Source: Pacificibacter marinus
GTDB lineage: Bacteria > Pseudomonadota > Alphaproteobacteria > Rhodobacterales > Rhodobacteraceae
Assembly (NCBI RefSeq): GCF_018860505.1
Contig: NZ_JAHKPU010000018.1
Coordinates: forward strand, 187,643-239,727
Reading direction: 5' to 3'
Length of the DNA stretch: 52,085 nt
The position numbers were made by a program, and so were the translations under genes. Every line of letters begins with the position of its first letter. Position 1 is the first letter of the stretch. A model generated the notes under the pieces. That model saw only the letters and a program-made list of their open reading frames with translations, made no database searches and was not told the DNA's origin. This document shows, piece after piece, positions 25,972-33,001 of the stretch.

Positions 25972-26838
25972 ATGCGCAACGTCACAAAAGACAACATCAC
26001 CGATGTTTTTAAAAGCTACATGTCCGCAGAAATGGACCCACGGACTCGTGAAATCATGGAATCTCTCGTGCAACATCTGCATGATTTTGCCCGCGAAACC
26101 AAACTGACGCATGATGAATGGCGTCAAGGAATCGCGTTTCTTGAGGGCTGCGCCGCCATTGAGACCGAAGACCGCCACGAATTTGTGCTGGCCTCAGACG
26201 TGCTTGGGCTCTCGTCCCTCATCGACATGCTGCACTCGGATGATAACGCCACCTCGTCGTCTGTATTGGGACCATTCCACGTCTCAGGCGCGCCGCCCTT
26301 GGCTGTTGGCGGGGACATGAAACGGCACTTTGGCGGACCTGTCCTTTTGGCCGAAGGCGTGATCCGTGACACCAACGGCAACCCGATCCCAAATGCGGTG
26401 ATCGATATTTGGCAAACCGCGCCGAACGGGCTTTATGCCAGTCAAGACGACGAGCAAGACACCTTCTCGTTTCATGGCCTGATGACCGTTGGCGCAGATG
26501 GCCGCTATGCCTTCACCACCGTAAAACCCGTTGAATACACTGTGCCATCTGACGGACCTGTGGGGGCGATTCTCAATGCATGTGGTCGCCACCCTTGGCG
26601 TCCATCGCATTTGCATTATATCGTGACGGCGCCAGGCTTCCGTTCGCTTGTCACCGAAGTTTTTCCTGATGATGATCAATACCTTGACCAAGACACCGTC
26701 TTTGGCGTGCGCGAGGACTTAGTGATGTCCTACGAAACAAAACCCGCCAGCGCGTTTCCTGACGGATTGGAATTGTCTGGAAAGGTTGCGGACCCGTTCC
26801 TTTACGTGAATTTCGATGTGACCTTGGCCACTGAATAG
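25972..26838 (+). CDS. Intradiol ring-cleavage dioxygenase, hydroxyquinol/catechol 1,2-dioxygenase type
   Basis: A 288-residue non-heme Fe(III) dioxygenase. The N-terminal helical dimerisation domain (Dioxygenase_N, about residues 1-95, with TRKIxEI-like RTREIMESLVQHLHDFAR) is present, so it is of the catechol/hydroxyquinol class rather than protocatechuate type. All four iron ligands are visible: Tyr155 (NGLYASQD), Tyr189 (VEYTVPSDGP), His213 and His215 (RPSHLHYIV), with the usual spacing. It would open a catechol or 1,2,4-trihydroxybenzene between the hydroxyls to a muconate or to maleylacetate. Choice between these substrates is not secure. It is the last gene of the operon. AGGAG precedes the start by seven to eight bases. 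Confidence 0.9.
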   Translation: MRNVTKDNITDVFKSYMSAEMDPRTREIMESLVQHLHDFARETKLTHDEWRQGIAFLEGCAAIETEDRHEFVLASDVLGLSSLIDMLHSDDNATSSSVLGPFHVSGAPPLAVGGDMKRHFGGPVLLAEGVIRDTNGNPIPNAVIDIWQTAPNGLYASQDDEQDTFSFHGLMTVGADGRYAFTTVKPVEYTVPSDGPVGAILNACGRHPWRPSHLHYIVTAPGFRSLVTEVFPDDDQYLDQDTVFGVREDLVMSYETKPASAFPDGLELSGKVADPFLYVNFDVTLATE

Positions 26839-27240
26839 ACTTCAAAGAGCCCAAACCATCAGTGGCATAGACGTTTCCACACCCAAGATTCCGGAGAGCG
26901 AGACGCATCGTCTTTTTCGGCGCGCGCTCTGCGACGGGGAGCCAAGGGAAGTGGATAGCCCTGCCCTTATGTGGCGTAGGGGCCGCCTTTTTACATAGAG
27001 TTTGTCAATCACCAGCCAGCCAGTAACAGCGGTATAAGCAGTGCGCCTTGCGTAGATAAGGCTGCACGGCACATTAAACCATGGCCGTGATTACATTGCA
27101 CAGCGCGTACATCTGCAATTTATGCTGCGTCAAACCGAGGTCACGCTTTTGCGTTTCACCGTGATGTGCGAACAAACACGAACAAAACACAAAGGCAGCG
27201 CTATCAGGTATGCATTCAACATCTATAAGAGGGGGGGAAG
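26839..27240. other. Gene-free spacer between the dioxygenase and tRNA-His
   Basis: About 400 bases with no credible gene. A tiny AGACG-CAT-CGTCT hairpin followed by TTTT (26901-26917) could weakly end the catabolic operon. A minus-strand frame of 76 codons (26842-27072) has no recognisable family. I see no terminal repeats or transposase remnant. Confidence 0.5.
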
Positions 27241-27317
27241 TGGTACCACCTCCTGGTCTCGAACCAGGGACCTCCTGATCCACAATCAGGCGCTCTAACC
27301 AACTGAGCTAAGGCGGC
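27241..27317 (-). tRNA. tRNA-His (GTG anticodon)
   Basis: Read on the minus strand this is a 77-base tRNA with encoded CCA. The acceptor stem pairs GCCGCCT with AGGTGGT (two G-U pairs). The D-arm text is TTAGCTCAGTTGGTTAGAGC, the anticodon stem-loop is CCTGATTGTGGATCAGG with anticodon GTG, and the T-arm is CTGGTTCGAGACCAG. The discriminator is A73 and the base before position 1 is T, so there is no encoded G-1. That is the unusual alphaproteobacterial form of tRNA-His rather than the G-1:C73 form of most bacteria. Confidence 0.96.
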
Positions 27318-27449
27318 ACTTGAGGGGTGATTTACGGAAGGTACTGGGTGAATGCAAGAGCAAGATTGCGCATTTTGACGTTTTTTTCACGGAAGGCCCC
27401 TGCCCGCCTTTCTACACGTCCTTTTGTCGTGGTTTTCGCGGTGTAAGGT

Positions 27450-27482
27450 CCACAGTCACACCACAGTCACATTACAGCCACA
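27450..27482 (+). repeat. Three 11-bp direct repeats upstream of the DUF6324 gene
   Basis: CCACAGTCACA occurs twice in tandem and is followed by TTACAGCCACA, giving three units at an 11-bp period, about one helical turn. The array ends 63 bases before the DUF6324 start codon. Cooperative regulator binding is possible but unproven. Confidence 0.45.
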
Positions 27483-27545
27483 GCGCCCCCTTGCACACAG
27501 CGGTCTTTGGGCTTATTTCAACGGGCAATCCAAAGGAGCAAAGTT

Positions 27546-27734
27546 ATGAGCATCAATAAAGAAAGCGACGTCGAGGCGAACATCCAAATCGGCCCCACCA
27601 CGCTTGGCATGGTGCGCATCTATATCGAAGGTGAAGGCCTTGAGATTCCGATGGATTTCGACCCTGAAGAAGCCGAAGAAATCGCCGAAGAAATTCGCGC
27701 GGCGGCCGCCCAAGCGCGGGCATTGGCCAAGTGA
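27546..27734 (+). CDS. DUF6324-family small acidic protein
   Basis: A 62-residue protein without signal or membrane segment. The first half is beta-like (NIQIGPTTLGMVRIYIEGEG, IPMDFDPEEA) and the second a charged helix (EEIAEEIRAAAAQARAL). It matches the short Rhodobacterales family DUF6324; no function is known. The start at 27546 has AAGGAG seven bases upstream, better than the in-frame start at 27507. It converges with the HEPN-like gene, five bases apart. Confidence 0.78.
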   Translation: MSINKESDVEANIQIGPTTLGMVRIYIEGEGLEIPMDFDPEEAEEIAEEIRAAAAQARALAK

Positions 27735-27739
27735 CACCT

Positions 27740-28234
27740 TCAGCTATACAATTCTAATTTTTCAAGCGTTCGAAGAGAATTTACCATAATCATGGCATCA
27801 GAAGCTGCGCTGAGAAGATCAGAACGCGACACAATGAGGTCATCCAGAACATAGCCACATTTGATGGCGTTTCTGCTCATAAATTGGCACTGCAACGTTT
27901 CATCCTTAGTGGATGTCCAAATGCCATGAACGACATGATCTCTAATTTTTTGACATTGTTCGAAGCGTTCTTCAAATAGATGATAAGTTTTATCTTCCCC
28001 AAAACGCTTTGCGTACAACTTCAAGAATTTTTTCACTCTCTGACCAAAAGCCTGTTTACCGACACAGACAATACGATCCAAGACAACATTCTCTTTTGAG
28101 CCATCGCCCTCCTCCAGTTCAATTAAAGAACACACGATACTAAATAGTTCTTTTTCTAATAAAGCATACGACACGACAAGCTGTCCTATCGCGGCATAAT
28201 CTTTACTGGACAAGCCGTTGTCAGGTGAGAACAC
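27740..28234 (-). CDS. HEPN-like hypothetical protein with an R-x4-H motif
   Basis: I do not recognise the exact family. The protein is helical and lacks membrane segments. An early helix with a conserved-looking Glu (LVVSYALLEKELFSIVCSLI) is followed by a second helical region with CQKIRDHVVHGIW. RDHVVH fits the R-x4-6-H signature of HEPN-domain proteins, many of which are RNases in toxin or defence systems; others are non-catalytic. The start is uncertain: GTG 28234 gives 164 residues, while a TTG at 28282 gives 180 with a hydrophobic lead-in and no ribosome-binding site. By eye the gene is clearly more AT-rich than its neighbours, suggesting acquisition. No antitoxin-like partner is adjacent. 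Confidence 0.6.
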   Translation of the reverse strand: MFSPDNGLSSKDYAAIGQLVVSYALLEKELFSIVCSLIELEEGDGSKENVVLDRIVCVGKQAFGQRVKKFLKLYAKRFGEDKTYHLFEERFEQCQKIRDHVVHGIWTSTKDETLQCQFMSRNAIKCGYVLDDLIVSRSDLLSAASDAMIMVNSLRTLEKLELYS

Positions 28235-28440
28235 GCTTCTGCCCCCCAAATAAAACCAAAGTAACTGACCTAAGTATAACAAATCACAGTTCTCGAAGAA
28301 GCTCTATTGGAAAAACCACCATAGCCCGCAATGCCACAGCTCCTTGACCCCGCGCACAGATCGCATCATGAGCTATGCAATGGATTTGACGGGGCCCACG
28401 CCCTGCAAGATCAATCACGCGCACCTAAAGGGGCCACCTC

Positions 28441-28854
28441 ATGACCGACAACACCATCCGCAAAGCCATCTATGTCAAAGCCTCACGGGTTCACATCTGG
28501 GATCACCTGACCAAGCCTGAGCTGCTCAAAACCTGGTTTCATGTGCCATCAGTCGAGCTGACCATGGGCGAACCCTACGAGATGTTCGGACGCGAAAGCG
28601 GTGAGAAACTGTGCTGGGGCCGCGTGCGCGATGCGACGCCATATGATCGTTTGGAATATACATTTTCATTAGAGCAAATGAACGGCGTGAAATCGAAAGT
28701 GATCTGGACCTTAAAAGAGGTCGAGACCATCACCCGCTTGTCCTTGGTGCATTCTGGCCTGCCGCGCAAAGCCGAAGAACTTGGGCTGACGCTGGCCTTG
28801 GACAAAGGCTGGGACGATCACATCGCCCAACTGCGTGTGGCTTTGGACGATTAG
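28441..28854 (+). CDS. SRPBCC/AHSA1-like domain protein
   Basis: A 137-residue protein with the START-like (SRPBCC) fold: IRKAIYVKASRVHIWDHLTK at the start, LLKTWFH, then a beta segment with RLEYTFSLEQ, KVIWTLKEVETITRLSLVHS, and a long C-terminal helix with KGWDDHIAQLRVAL. The pattern is that of the AHSA1 group (Activator of Hsp90 ATPase homologue 1-like), which in bacteria are small ligand-binding proteins of mostly unknown function. A short AAAGGGG precedes the ATG by about nine bases. It stands alone on the plus strand, with a probable ncRNA promoter about 60 bases downstream. Confidence 0.82.
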   Translation: MTDNTIRKAIYVKASRVHIWDHLTKPELLKTWFHVPSVELTMGEPYEMFGRESGEKLCWGRVRDATPYDRLEYTFSLEQMNGVKSKVIWTLKEVETITRLSLVHSGLPRKAEELGLTLALDKGWDDHIAQLRVALDD

Positions 28855-28915
28855 ATTTTAAAACGAAAAGGTCGGCGCAAACGCACTGATCTTTTGACAA
28901 ACTGCATGCGGCCCC

Positions 28916-28944
28916 TTGTCGAGGGGCTGCACAGGCACTAGGTG
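28916..28944 (+). promoter_or_regulatory. Possible sigma-70 promoter for the structured RNA
   Basis: TTGTCG (28916-28921) and TAGGTG (28939-28944) are separated by 17 bases and would start transcription near 28951, exactly where the closing stem of the RNA begins. The -10 element is a poor match, so this is tentative. Confidence 0.3.
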
Positions 28945-28950
28945 TTGGGA

Positions 28951-29124
28951 CGGCGGGATCTGCTCGGTTCGTTCACATGGGCGCAAGACTCCGGTGGCCT
29001 TACGCAACCGTACGGGAGCTGGCTCTGTCCGGACCCTGGTCCTTTTACCTGGCGCCCACCTGATATAATCAGGCTTCGGGAGCATACGCGTCGCTACGAC
29101 TGCTGCGGTCCCCCGCCACCTTTT
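28951..29124 (+). ncRNA. Probable structured small RNA, possibly 6S RNA
   Basis: This region has no protein-coding sense but folds as one long irregular rod. The ends pair as GGCGGG (28952-28957) with CCCGCC (29112-29117), followed by ACC and TTTT. Internally GGGCGC (28979-28984) pairs with GCGCCC (29052-29057). A distal hairpin pairs CCTTACG with CGTACGGG. CCTGAT/ATCAGG forms a small hairpin on the 3' strand of a large central bulge. Length (~170 nt), closed ends, large asymmetric bubble and 3' U-run all fit 6S RNA, which binds sigma-70 holoenzyme by mimicking an open promoter. I could not confirm identity from conserved sequence, so 6S is a working guess and the strand is inferred from the U-run. 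Confidence 0.5.
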
Positions 29125-29156
29125 CCCATTTAACCTTGGCTTTTAAAGCCCGCGCT

Positions 29157-29486
29157 TTAAAAGCCTCTGCGCGCCTTAGACTTGGCCTGTGCACCTTGCG
29201 CAATGGTAACACGCAAAGGTTCATCAAACACGGCATCACGTTTGCCACCTTGATCACCGTCGTCGCGATCCGCCATGCGCATCACAGAGATGGCGAATTG
29301 CACGCCGGAAAATACGATTCCATTAGACAGCCACAGCACCACAACGGCCAAGATGCCCATGTCGGAATGCGTCACCAGATGCCATAGGTTGGCAACATTC
29401 ATCGCCAAGAGCACGCCGACAAAGGCGGCAGAGATCGCAAAGCCGATCAGGACTTGGGTGATATACAGACGGATAAGTTTTGGCAT
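29157..29486 (-). CDS. Small hypothetical inner-membrane protein
   Basis: A 109-residue protein with two predicted membrane helices (VLIGFAISAAFVGVLLAMNV and GILAVVVLWLSNGIVFSGVQ). A basic, polar C-terminal tail ends AQAKSKARRGF. I recognise no named family. It is probably an integral membrane protein with both termini in the cytoplasm. The gene is alone on the minus strand between the nusB operon terminator and the structured RNA, with which it converges. Confidence 0.65.
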   Translation of the reverse strand: MPKLIRLYITQVLIGFAISAAFVGVLLAMNVANLWHLVTHSDMGILAVVVLWLSNGIVFSGVQFAISVMRMADRDDGDQGGKRDAVFDEPLRVTIAQGAQAKSKARRGF

Positions 29487-29585
29487 AGGACACTTCTCCC
29501 CTTTCCGGCCCGTTCGTGCCCTGTGCGCACAGCATCACAGCATCACAGCACGGATTCGGGGGTGCGACTTGAACGGTACAATACG

Positions 29586-29611
29586 AAAAAGGGTAGGCTT
29601 TTGGCCCACCC
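29586..29611 (-). terminator. Intrinsic terminator of the ribE-ribH-nusB operon
   Basis: Read on the minus strand, GGGTGGGC pairs with GCCTACCC (one G-U) across a five-base loop and is followed by TTTTT. It lies 80 bases after the nusB stop. Confidence 0.75.
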
Positions 29612-29690
29612 TATTCAATTTCGCAAAATGTCGCGGTGTGTTTTACGTGCCTCAGACCGAACTTCAGCCCGATACCCGTGACCGTGCGCT

Positions 29691-30182
29691 TTACGATTTA
29701 AACGCTTCAGGGCGCAGTTCGCGGGCCATATGATCCAAAACAGCATTCACGAATTTGGATTCCTTGCCTTCAGGGTAAAACCCCTTGGCGACATCCACAA
29801 ATTCACTGATCACAACTTTGGGCGGCGTGCGGCCTGAAATCATCTCGCCCCCCGCGGCACGGAACAAAGCTCGCAACGTGCTGTCGATCCGACCAATCGG
29901 CCATTTGGCCACCAAAGCGCGGTCCGTCAGTTGGTCGATTTTCACCTGATCGTTCACGGCCAACTCGGTGATCTCGTGAAACAGATCGGCATCGCCATCG
30001 ATGAACAGACCTTCTTCTTCGGTCTCTAGGCCAAAGAAGTGATCGTAAAACTGGCGACGGACTTTATCCACGGTCATGTCCGAGGCTTCCATCTGAAACA
30101 GGGCCTGCACCGCGTAAAGGCGGGCGGCGGATCTCATGTCGCGTTTTGAGGGCGGCTTCAGGTGTGAATGATCTTCGGTCAT
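29691..30182 (-). CDS. nusB: Transcription antitermination factor NusB
   Basis: A 163-residue all-helical protein of the NusB family: RDMRSAARLYAVQALFQMEA at the N-terminus, RALVAKWPIGRIDSTLRALF in the middle and VVISEFVDVAKGFYPEGKES near the end. With NusE (S10) it binds boxA in rRNA leaders and supports antitermination. Its start overlaps the ribH stop by four bases (ATGA), so it is translated as part of the riboflavin operon. The ribH-nusB pairing is widespread in Proteobacteria. The terminator at 29586 closes the unit. Confidence 0.95.
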   Translation of the reverse strand: MTEDHSHLKPPSKRDMRSAARLYAVQALFQMEASDMTVDKVRRQFYDHFFGLETEEEGLFIDGDADLFHEITELAVNDQVKIDQLTDRALVAKWPIGRIDSTLRALFRAAGGEMISGRTPPKVVISEFVDVAKGFYPEGKESKFVNAVLDHMARELRPEAFKS

Positions 30183-30733
30183 GCGATATTGGGTCCCGTG
30201 TTTTCGCCCGCAAGGCGGATCGCGCCGGTATTAAAGCCAACGCCCTTGCTCGGACGAGCCCATTTGCGGGAAATGGCGACAAGATGCAAGGCCGCAGCCG
30301 CCGCTTGGCCACCTTTATTACGTCCTTTTGCCTCTGCACGCGCCTCAGCCTGCGATTTTTCCTCTACAGCCAAGATCCCGTTGCCGATGCACAGGCCTGA
30401 TATGCCCATCATCTGCAATGCGTGCGACGAATCGTTATTTGCCGTCTCAAACAGCGCAGTTTCCCCGCGCACAAGACATCCAAGCGCCACATAGCCGTCG
30501 AAATTTGACATGCGTTCCGCGATGGCGATGGCTGTCGGCAGCTCGCCCACGCTGGGCACTTCGATCATCTCATAGGCCACGCCAGCATCCTCAAGCGTGG
30601 TTTTAGCACCCAGCAAAAGTTCGTCAGAAATATCTTTAAAATATGGTGCAACCACAATCAAAAGCTTCACAGGCGCGTCAAACGCGGGCAGGTCCAGAAT
30701 ATGCGGCTCAGGTTTGGACATCATTTGTCCCAA
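30179..30733 (-). CDS. ribH: 6,7-dimethyl-8-ribityllumazine synthase
   Basis: A 184-residue lumazine synthase that condenses 3,4-dihydroxy-2-butanone 4-phosphate with the ribitylaminouracil. Visible are KLLIVVAPYFKDISDELLLG, the substrate loop VPSVGELPTAIAIAE, YVALGCLVRGETALFETANN and GISGLCIGNGILAVEEKSQA. In the last, Asn replaces the Thr of the common LTTEN/GVLT version, as in type I enzymes of many alphaproteobacteria. Its start lies 13 bases inside the ribE reading frame, and nusB overlaps its end. Confidence 0.94.
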   Translation of the reverse strand: MGQMMSKPEPHILDLPAFDAPVKLLIVVAPYFKDISDELLLGAKTTLEDAGVAYEMIEVPSVGELPTAIAIAERMSNFDGYVALGCLVRGETALFETANNDSSHALQMMGISGLCIGNGILAVEEKSQAEARAEAKGRNKGGQAAAAALHLVAISRKWARPSKGVGFNTGAIRLAGENTGPNIA

Positions 30734-31332
30734 TCTTGCAAACGTGCCACGTAGCGCGCGACGGTGTCGATTTCTAGGTTGATCCGATCACCGACCTTTG
30801 CCTTGCCCCAGATCGTCACCTCTTGGGTGTGCGGGATCACGTTGATACCAAAATCACAGCCCTCGACTTCGTTCACCGTCAAAGATGTGCCGTTCAAGGC
30901 CACTGATCCTTTGGGCGCGATGAATTTAGCTAAAGCTTCGGGGGCGCGGAACGTTAGGCGCGTGCTGTCGCCCTCGTCGCGCATCTCGATCAATTCAGCC
31001 ACACCATCGACATGGCCCGATACGATATGCCCGCCCAATTCGTCGCCAAGCTTCAAAGCGCGCTCTAAGTTCAACGGCGCGCCGACAGTCCAATCGCCGA
31101 TGTTGGTCAGGTCCACACTTTCGGCTGAGATCTGCACATCAAACCAGTTTTGCGGCGCATCTTGCCATGTGGTCCCCAGCGCGATCACCGTCAAACAGAC
31201 GCCATTACACGCAATCGAGGCACCTATATCGATACCATCAATGTCATAGGCACAGCCAATGCGCGCGCGCAGATCACCTTCTTGTTTCATATCAAGCACA
31301 CGCCCGATGTCCGTGATGATCCCTGTAAACAT
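30721..31332 (-). CDS. ribE: Riboflavin synthase alpha chain
   Basis: A 203-residue protein with the two-repeat lumazine-binding structure. It begins MFTGIITDIGRV, the hallmark of riboflavin synthase. The first repeat has GASIACNGVCLTVIAL and the second GHIVSGHVDGVAEL, GSVALNGTSLTVNEVEG. It dismutates two lumazines to riboflavin. The minus-strand frame extends to 31419, but ATG 31332 gives the normal start and has GGAG seven bases upstream. It is first of the ribE-ribH-nusB operon and overlaps ribH. No FMN riboswitch is apparent in the upstream spacer, and no ribB/ribA gene is present here. Confidence 0.94.
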   Translation of the reverse strand: MFTGIITDIGRVLDMKQEGDLRARIGCAYDIDGIDIGASIACNGVCLTVIALGTTWQDAPQNWFDVQISAESVDLTNIGDWTVGAPLNLERALKLGDELGGHIVSGHVDGVAELIEMRDEGDSTRLTFRAPEALAKFIAPKGSVALNGTSLTVNEVEGCDFGINVIPHTQEVTIWGKAKVGDRINLEIDTVARYVARLQDWDK

Positions 31333-31520
31333 AGTTGTCTCCGTCTTTGGCCAGATCAGAGGCCCGAGTGGCCCGATGTTGTTGCCCCTAGACCTATCCC
31401 TGCTCAGACCCGCTTTCAAGTGCGCAACTTTGTTTCCAGATGGTCACAAATCCGCCTGATTCATCATGCATTGACTATTTTAAAGCAGACATATCCCTGC
31501 AAAACCGTATCACAGGCCTT

Positions 31521-32825
31521 ATGACAGAACACTTCTCAGACTCGTCCTCAGATCAGCGCATTTTTCTGATGCTCCAAGGTCCGCATGGACCGTTCTTTTG
31601 GAAGCTGGGCAAAATGTTGCGCGCAGCAGGCGCTGAGACATGGCGTGTGGGCTTTAACGCGGGCGACCGAGCGTTCTGGTTTTCCAGCAAAAGTTTCATT
31701 CCATTTGTTGGAAAGTCCGAGGATTGGCCAGATGAATTCGAAGCCTTGGTGCGTACAAAATCCGTCACAGATATCGTTTTATACGGCGACACGCGCCCCA
31801 TGCACGCCATGGCTGTTGAGCGCGCCAAAGCGCTTGGCCTGACCATTCATGTCTTTGAAGAAGGCTACCTGCGCCCTTTTTGGTGCACCTATGAACGCGG
31901 CGGATCAAACGGAAATTCCGACCTGATGTCGCTCACTGTCGACGATATGCGCATCGCCTTGGCCAATGCCGAACGCGACAATATCGAAGCCCCCGCTCAT
32001 TGGGGCGATATGCGACAGCACATCTTTTATGGCGCTCTGTATCATTGGTTCGTGATGTTCCGAAACGGGGCGTTCAAGCATTTCAAACGCCACCGCGAAA
32101 TGTCTGTGTTCCAAGAATTTTATCTGTATTTTAAACGCTTGATCATGATGCCCAGCCATTTCCTGCGCCGCGCTTGGTCTACACGACGGATCAAAAATGG
32201 CGGTTACCCCTACCATATCTGTTTGTTGCAATTGGAACATGACACCAGTTTTCAAGTCCATTCCCCTTACGCGACCATGCCAGATTTCATCTCGGACGTC
32301 ATCAAAGGCTTTGCTCAGGGCGCCGCACGTCACCATCATCTGGTGTTCAAAGCGCACCCGTTGGAAACAGACCGCCGCAACCTCAAATCCGAAGTGAAGC
32401 GCATCGCCAAAGAGCACGGCGTGCTGGCACGCGTTCATTACGTGCGTGGCGGAAAACTGGCGCAGTTGTTGAATTTTGCCCGCTCTGCGGTGACCGTGAA
32501 CTCCACCGCAGGCCAACAGGTTTTGTGGCGCGGCTTGCCCGTCAAAGTTTTTGGTGCTGCCGTTTACGATAAACCAGAGTTCGTCTCACGCCAGCCCTTG
32601 CCCGAGTTTTTCAAACAGGCCGCGCGCCCAGACAAACGTGCCTATGGCATCTATCGCCAATTCCTTTTGGAAACCAGTCAAGTGCCCGGAGGGTACTATT
32701 CAGCCGCAGGTCGTCGCCAATTGTTGCGACTCGTCGTGGATATGATGCTGGCACCAGAATCCCCCTATGAGGCGCTAATCATCGGCAAAGCCCCGCCCAG
32801 ATTGCCCCTTCAAGTCGGAAAATAA
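31521..32825 (+). CDS. Capsule polysaccharide modification protein, KpsS (LipB)-like
   Basis: A ~434-residue member of the capsule polysaccharide biosynthesis family that includes KpsS, the beta-Kdo transferase that adds the first Kdo of the lipid linker for group 2 capsules. Supporting segments are FLMLQGPHGPFFWKLGKMLR, VFEEGYLRPFWCTYERGG, HHHLVFKAHPLETDRRNLK and SAVTVNSTAGQQVLWRGLPV (the conserved HP and NSTxG elements). It is cytoplasmic. The frame begins at 31440; I take ATG 31521, preceded by AGG, because it starts just ahead of the family domain. It is the first gene of a plus-strand capsule module with a Wza-like lipoprotein and KpsC, set inside the riboflavin region. Confidence 0.85.
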   Translation: MTEHFSDSSSDQRIFLMLQGPHGPFFWKLGKMLRAAGAETWRVGFNAGDRAFWFSSKSFIPFVGKSEDWPDEFEALVRTKSVTDIVLYGDTRPMHAMAVERAKALGLTIHVFEEGYLRPFWCTYERGGSNGNSDLMSLTVDDMRIALANAERDNIEAPAHWGDMRQHIFYGALYHWFVMFRNGAFKHFKRHREMSVFQEFYLYFKRLIMMPSHFLRRAWSTRRIKNGGYPYHICLLQLEHDTSFQVHSPYATMPDFISDVIKGFAQGAARHHHLVFKAHPLETDRRNLKSEVKRIAKEHGVLARVHYVRGGKLAQLLNFARSAVTVNSTAGQQVLWRGLPVKVFGAAVYDKPEFVSRQPLPEFFKQAARPDKRAYGIYRQFLLETSQVPGGYYSAAGRRQLLRLVVDMMLAPESPYEALIIGKAPPRLPLQVGK

Positions 32826-32909
32826 CACTATATCTGGCGGGTATACCTGTCACCATCCACATCCCCTGCAAACAAGCTGCGCCTCTGCAACACATTCCGA
32901 ACTCCATGT

Positions 32910-32928
32910 GCAACACTTGACGTGTTGC
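32910..32928. promoter_or_regulatory. 19-bp dyad upstream of the Wza-like gene (candidate operator)
   Basis: GCAACAC-TTGAC-GTGTTGC has perfect 7-bp arms and contains a TTGAC that could be a -35 element. It lies about 75 bases before the start of the polysaccharide export lipoprotein. Confidence 0.35.
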
Positions 32929-33001
32929 TAGATTTTTGACTCAAACTTCAGTAGATTACCCAAAAATACGAGCAGAAAAATGGCTCAGAGGAGACCGAGC
33001 A

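Noticed and set aside
26901-26917. Small AGACG-CAT-CGTCT hairpin with T-run as operon terminator
   Set aside because: A five-base-pair stem with a three-base loop is too weak to call a terminator with confidence.
26842-27072. 76-codon minus-strand frame after the dioxygenase
   Set aside because: No ribosome-binding site, no recognisable family and a composition unlike neighbouring genes; possibly a decayed remnant but not supportable.
28951-29124. SRP RNA, RNase P RNA or tmRNA as identity of the structured RNA
   Set aside because: The SRP apical loop motif, the RNase P GAGGAAAGUCCGGGC-type segment and a tmRNA tag frame or tRNA-like ends are all missing.
31333-31520. FMN riboswitch upstream of ribE
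   Set aside because: None of the conserved RFN segments (such as the AGGGGUGAAAUUCCC-like stem or GAGCAGAUGAGCC) is present on the minus strand.
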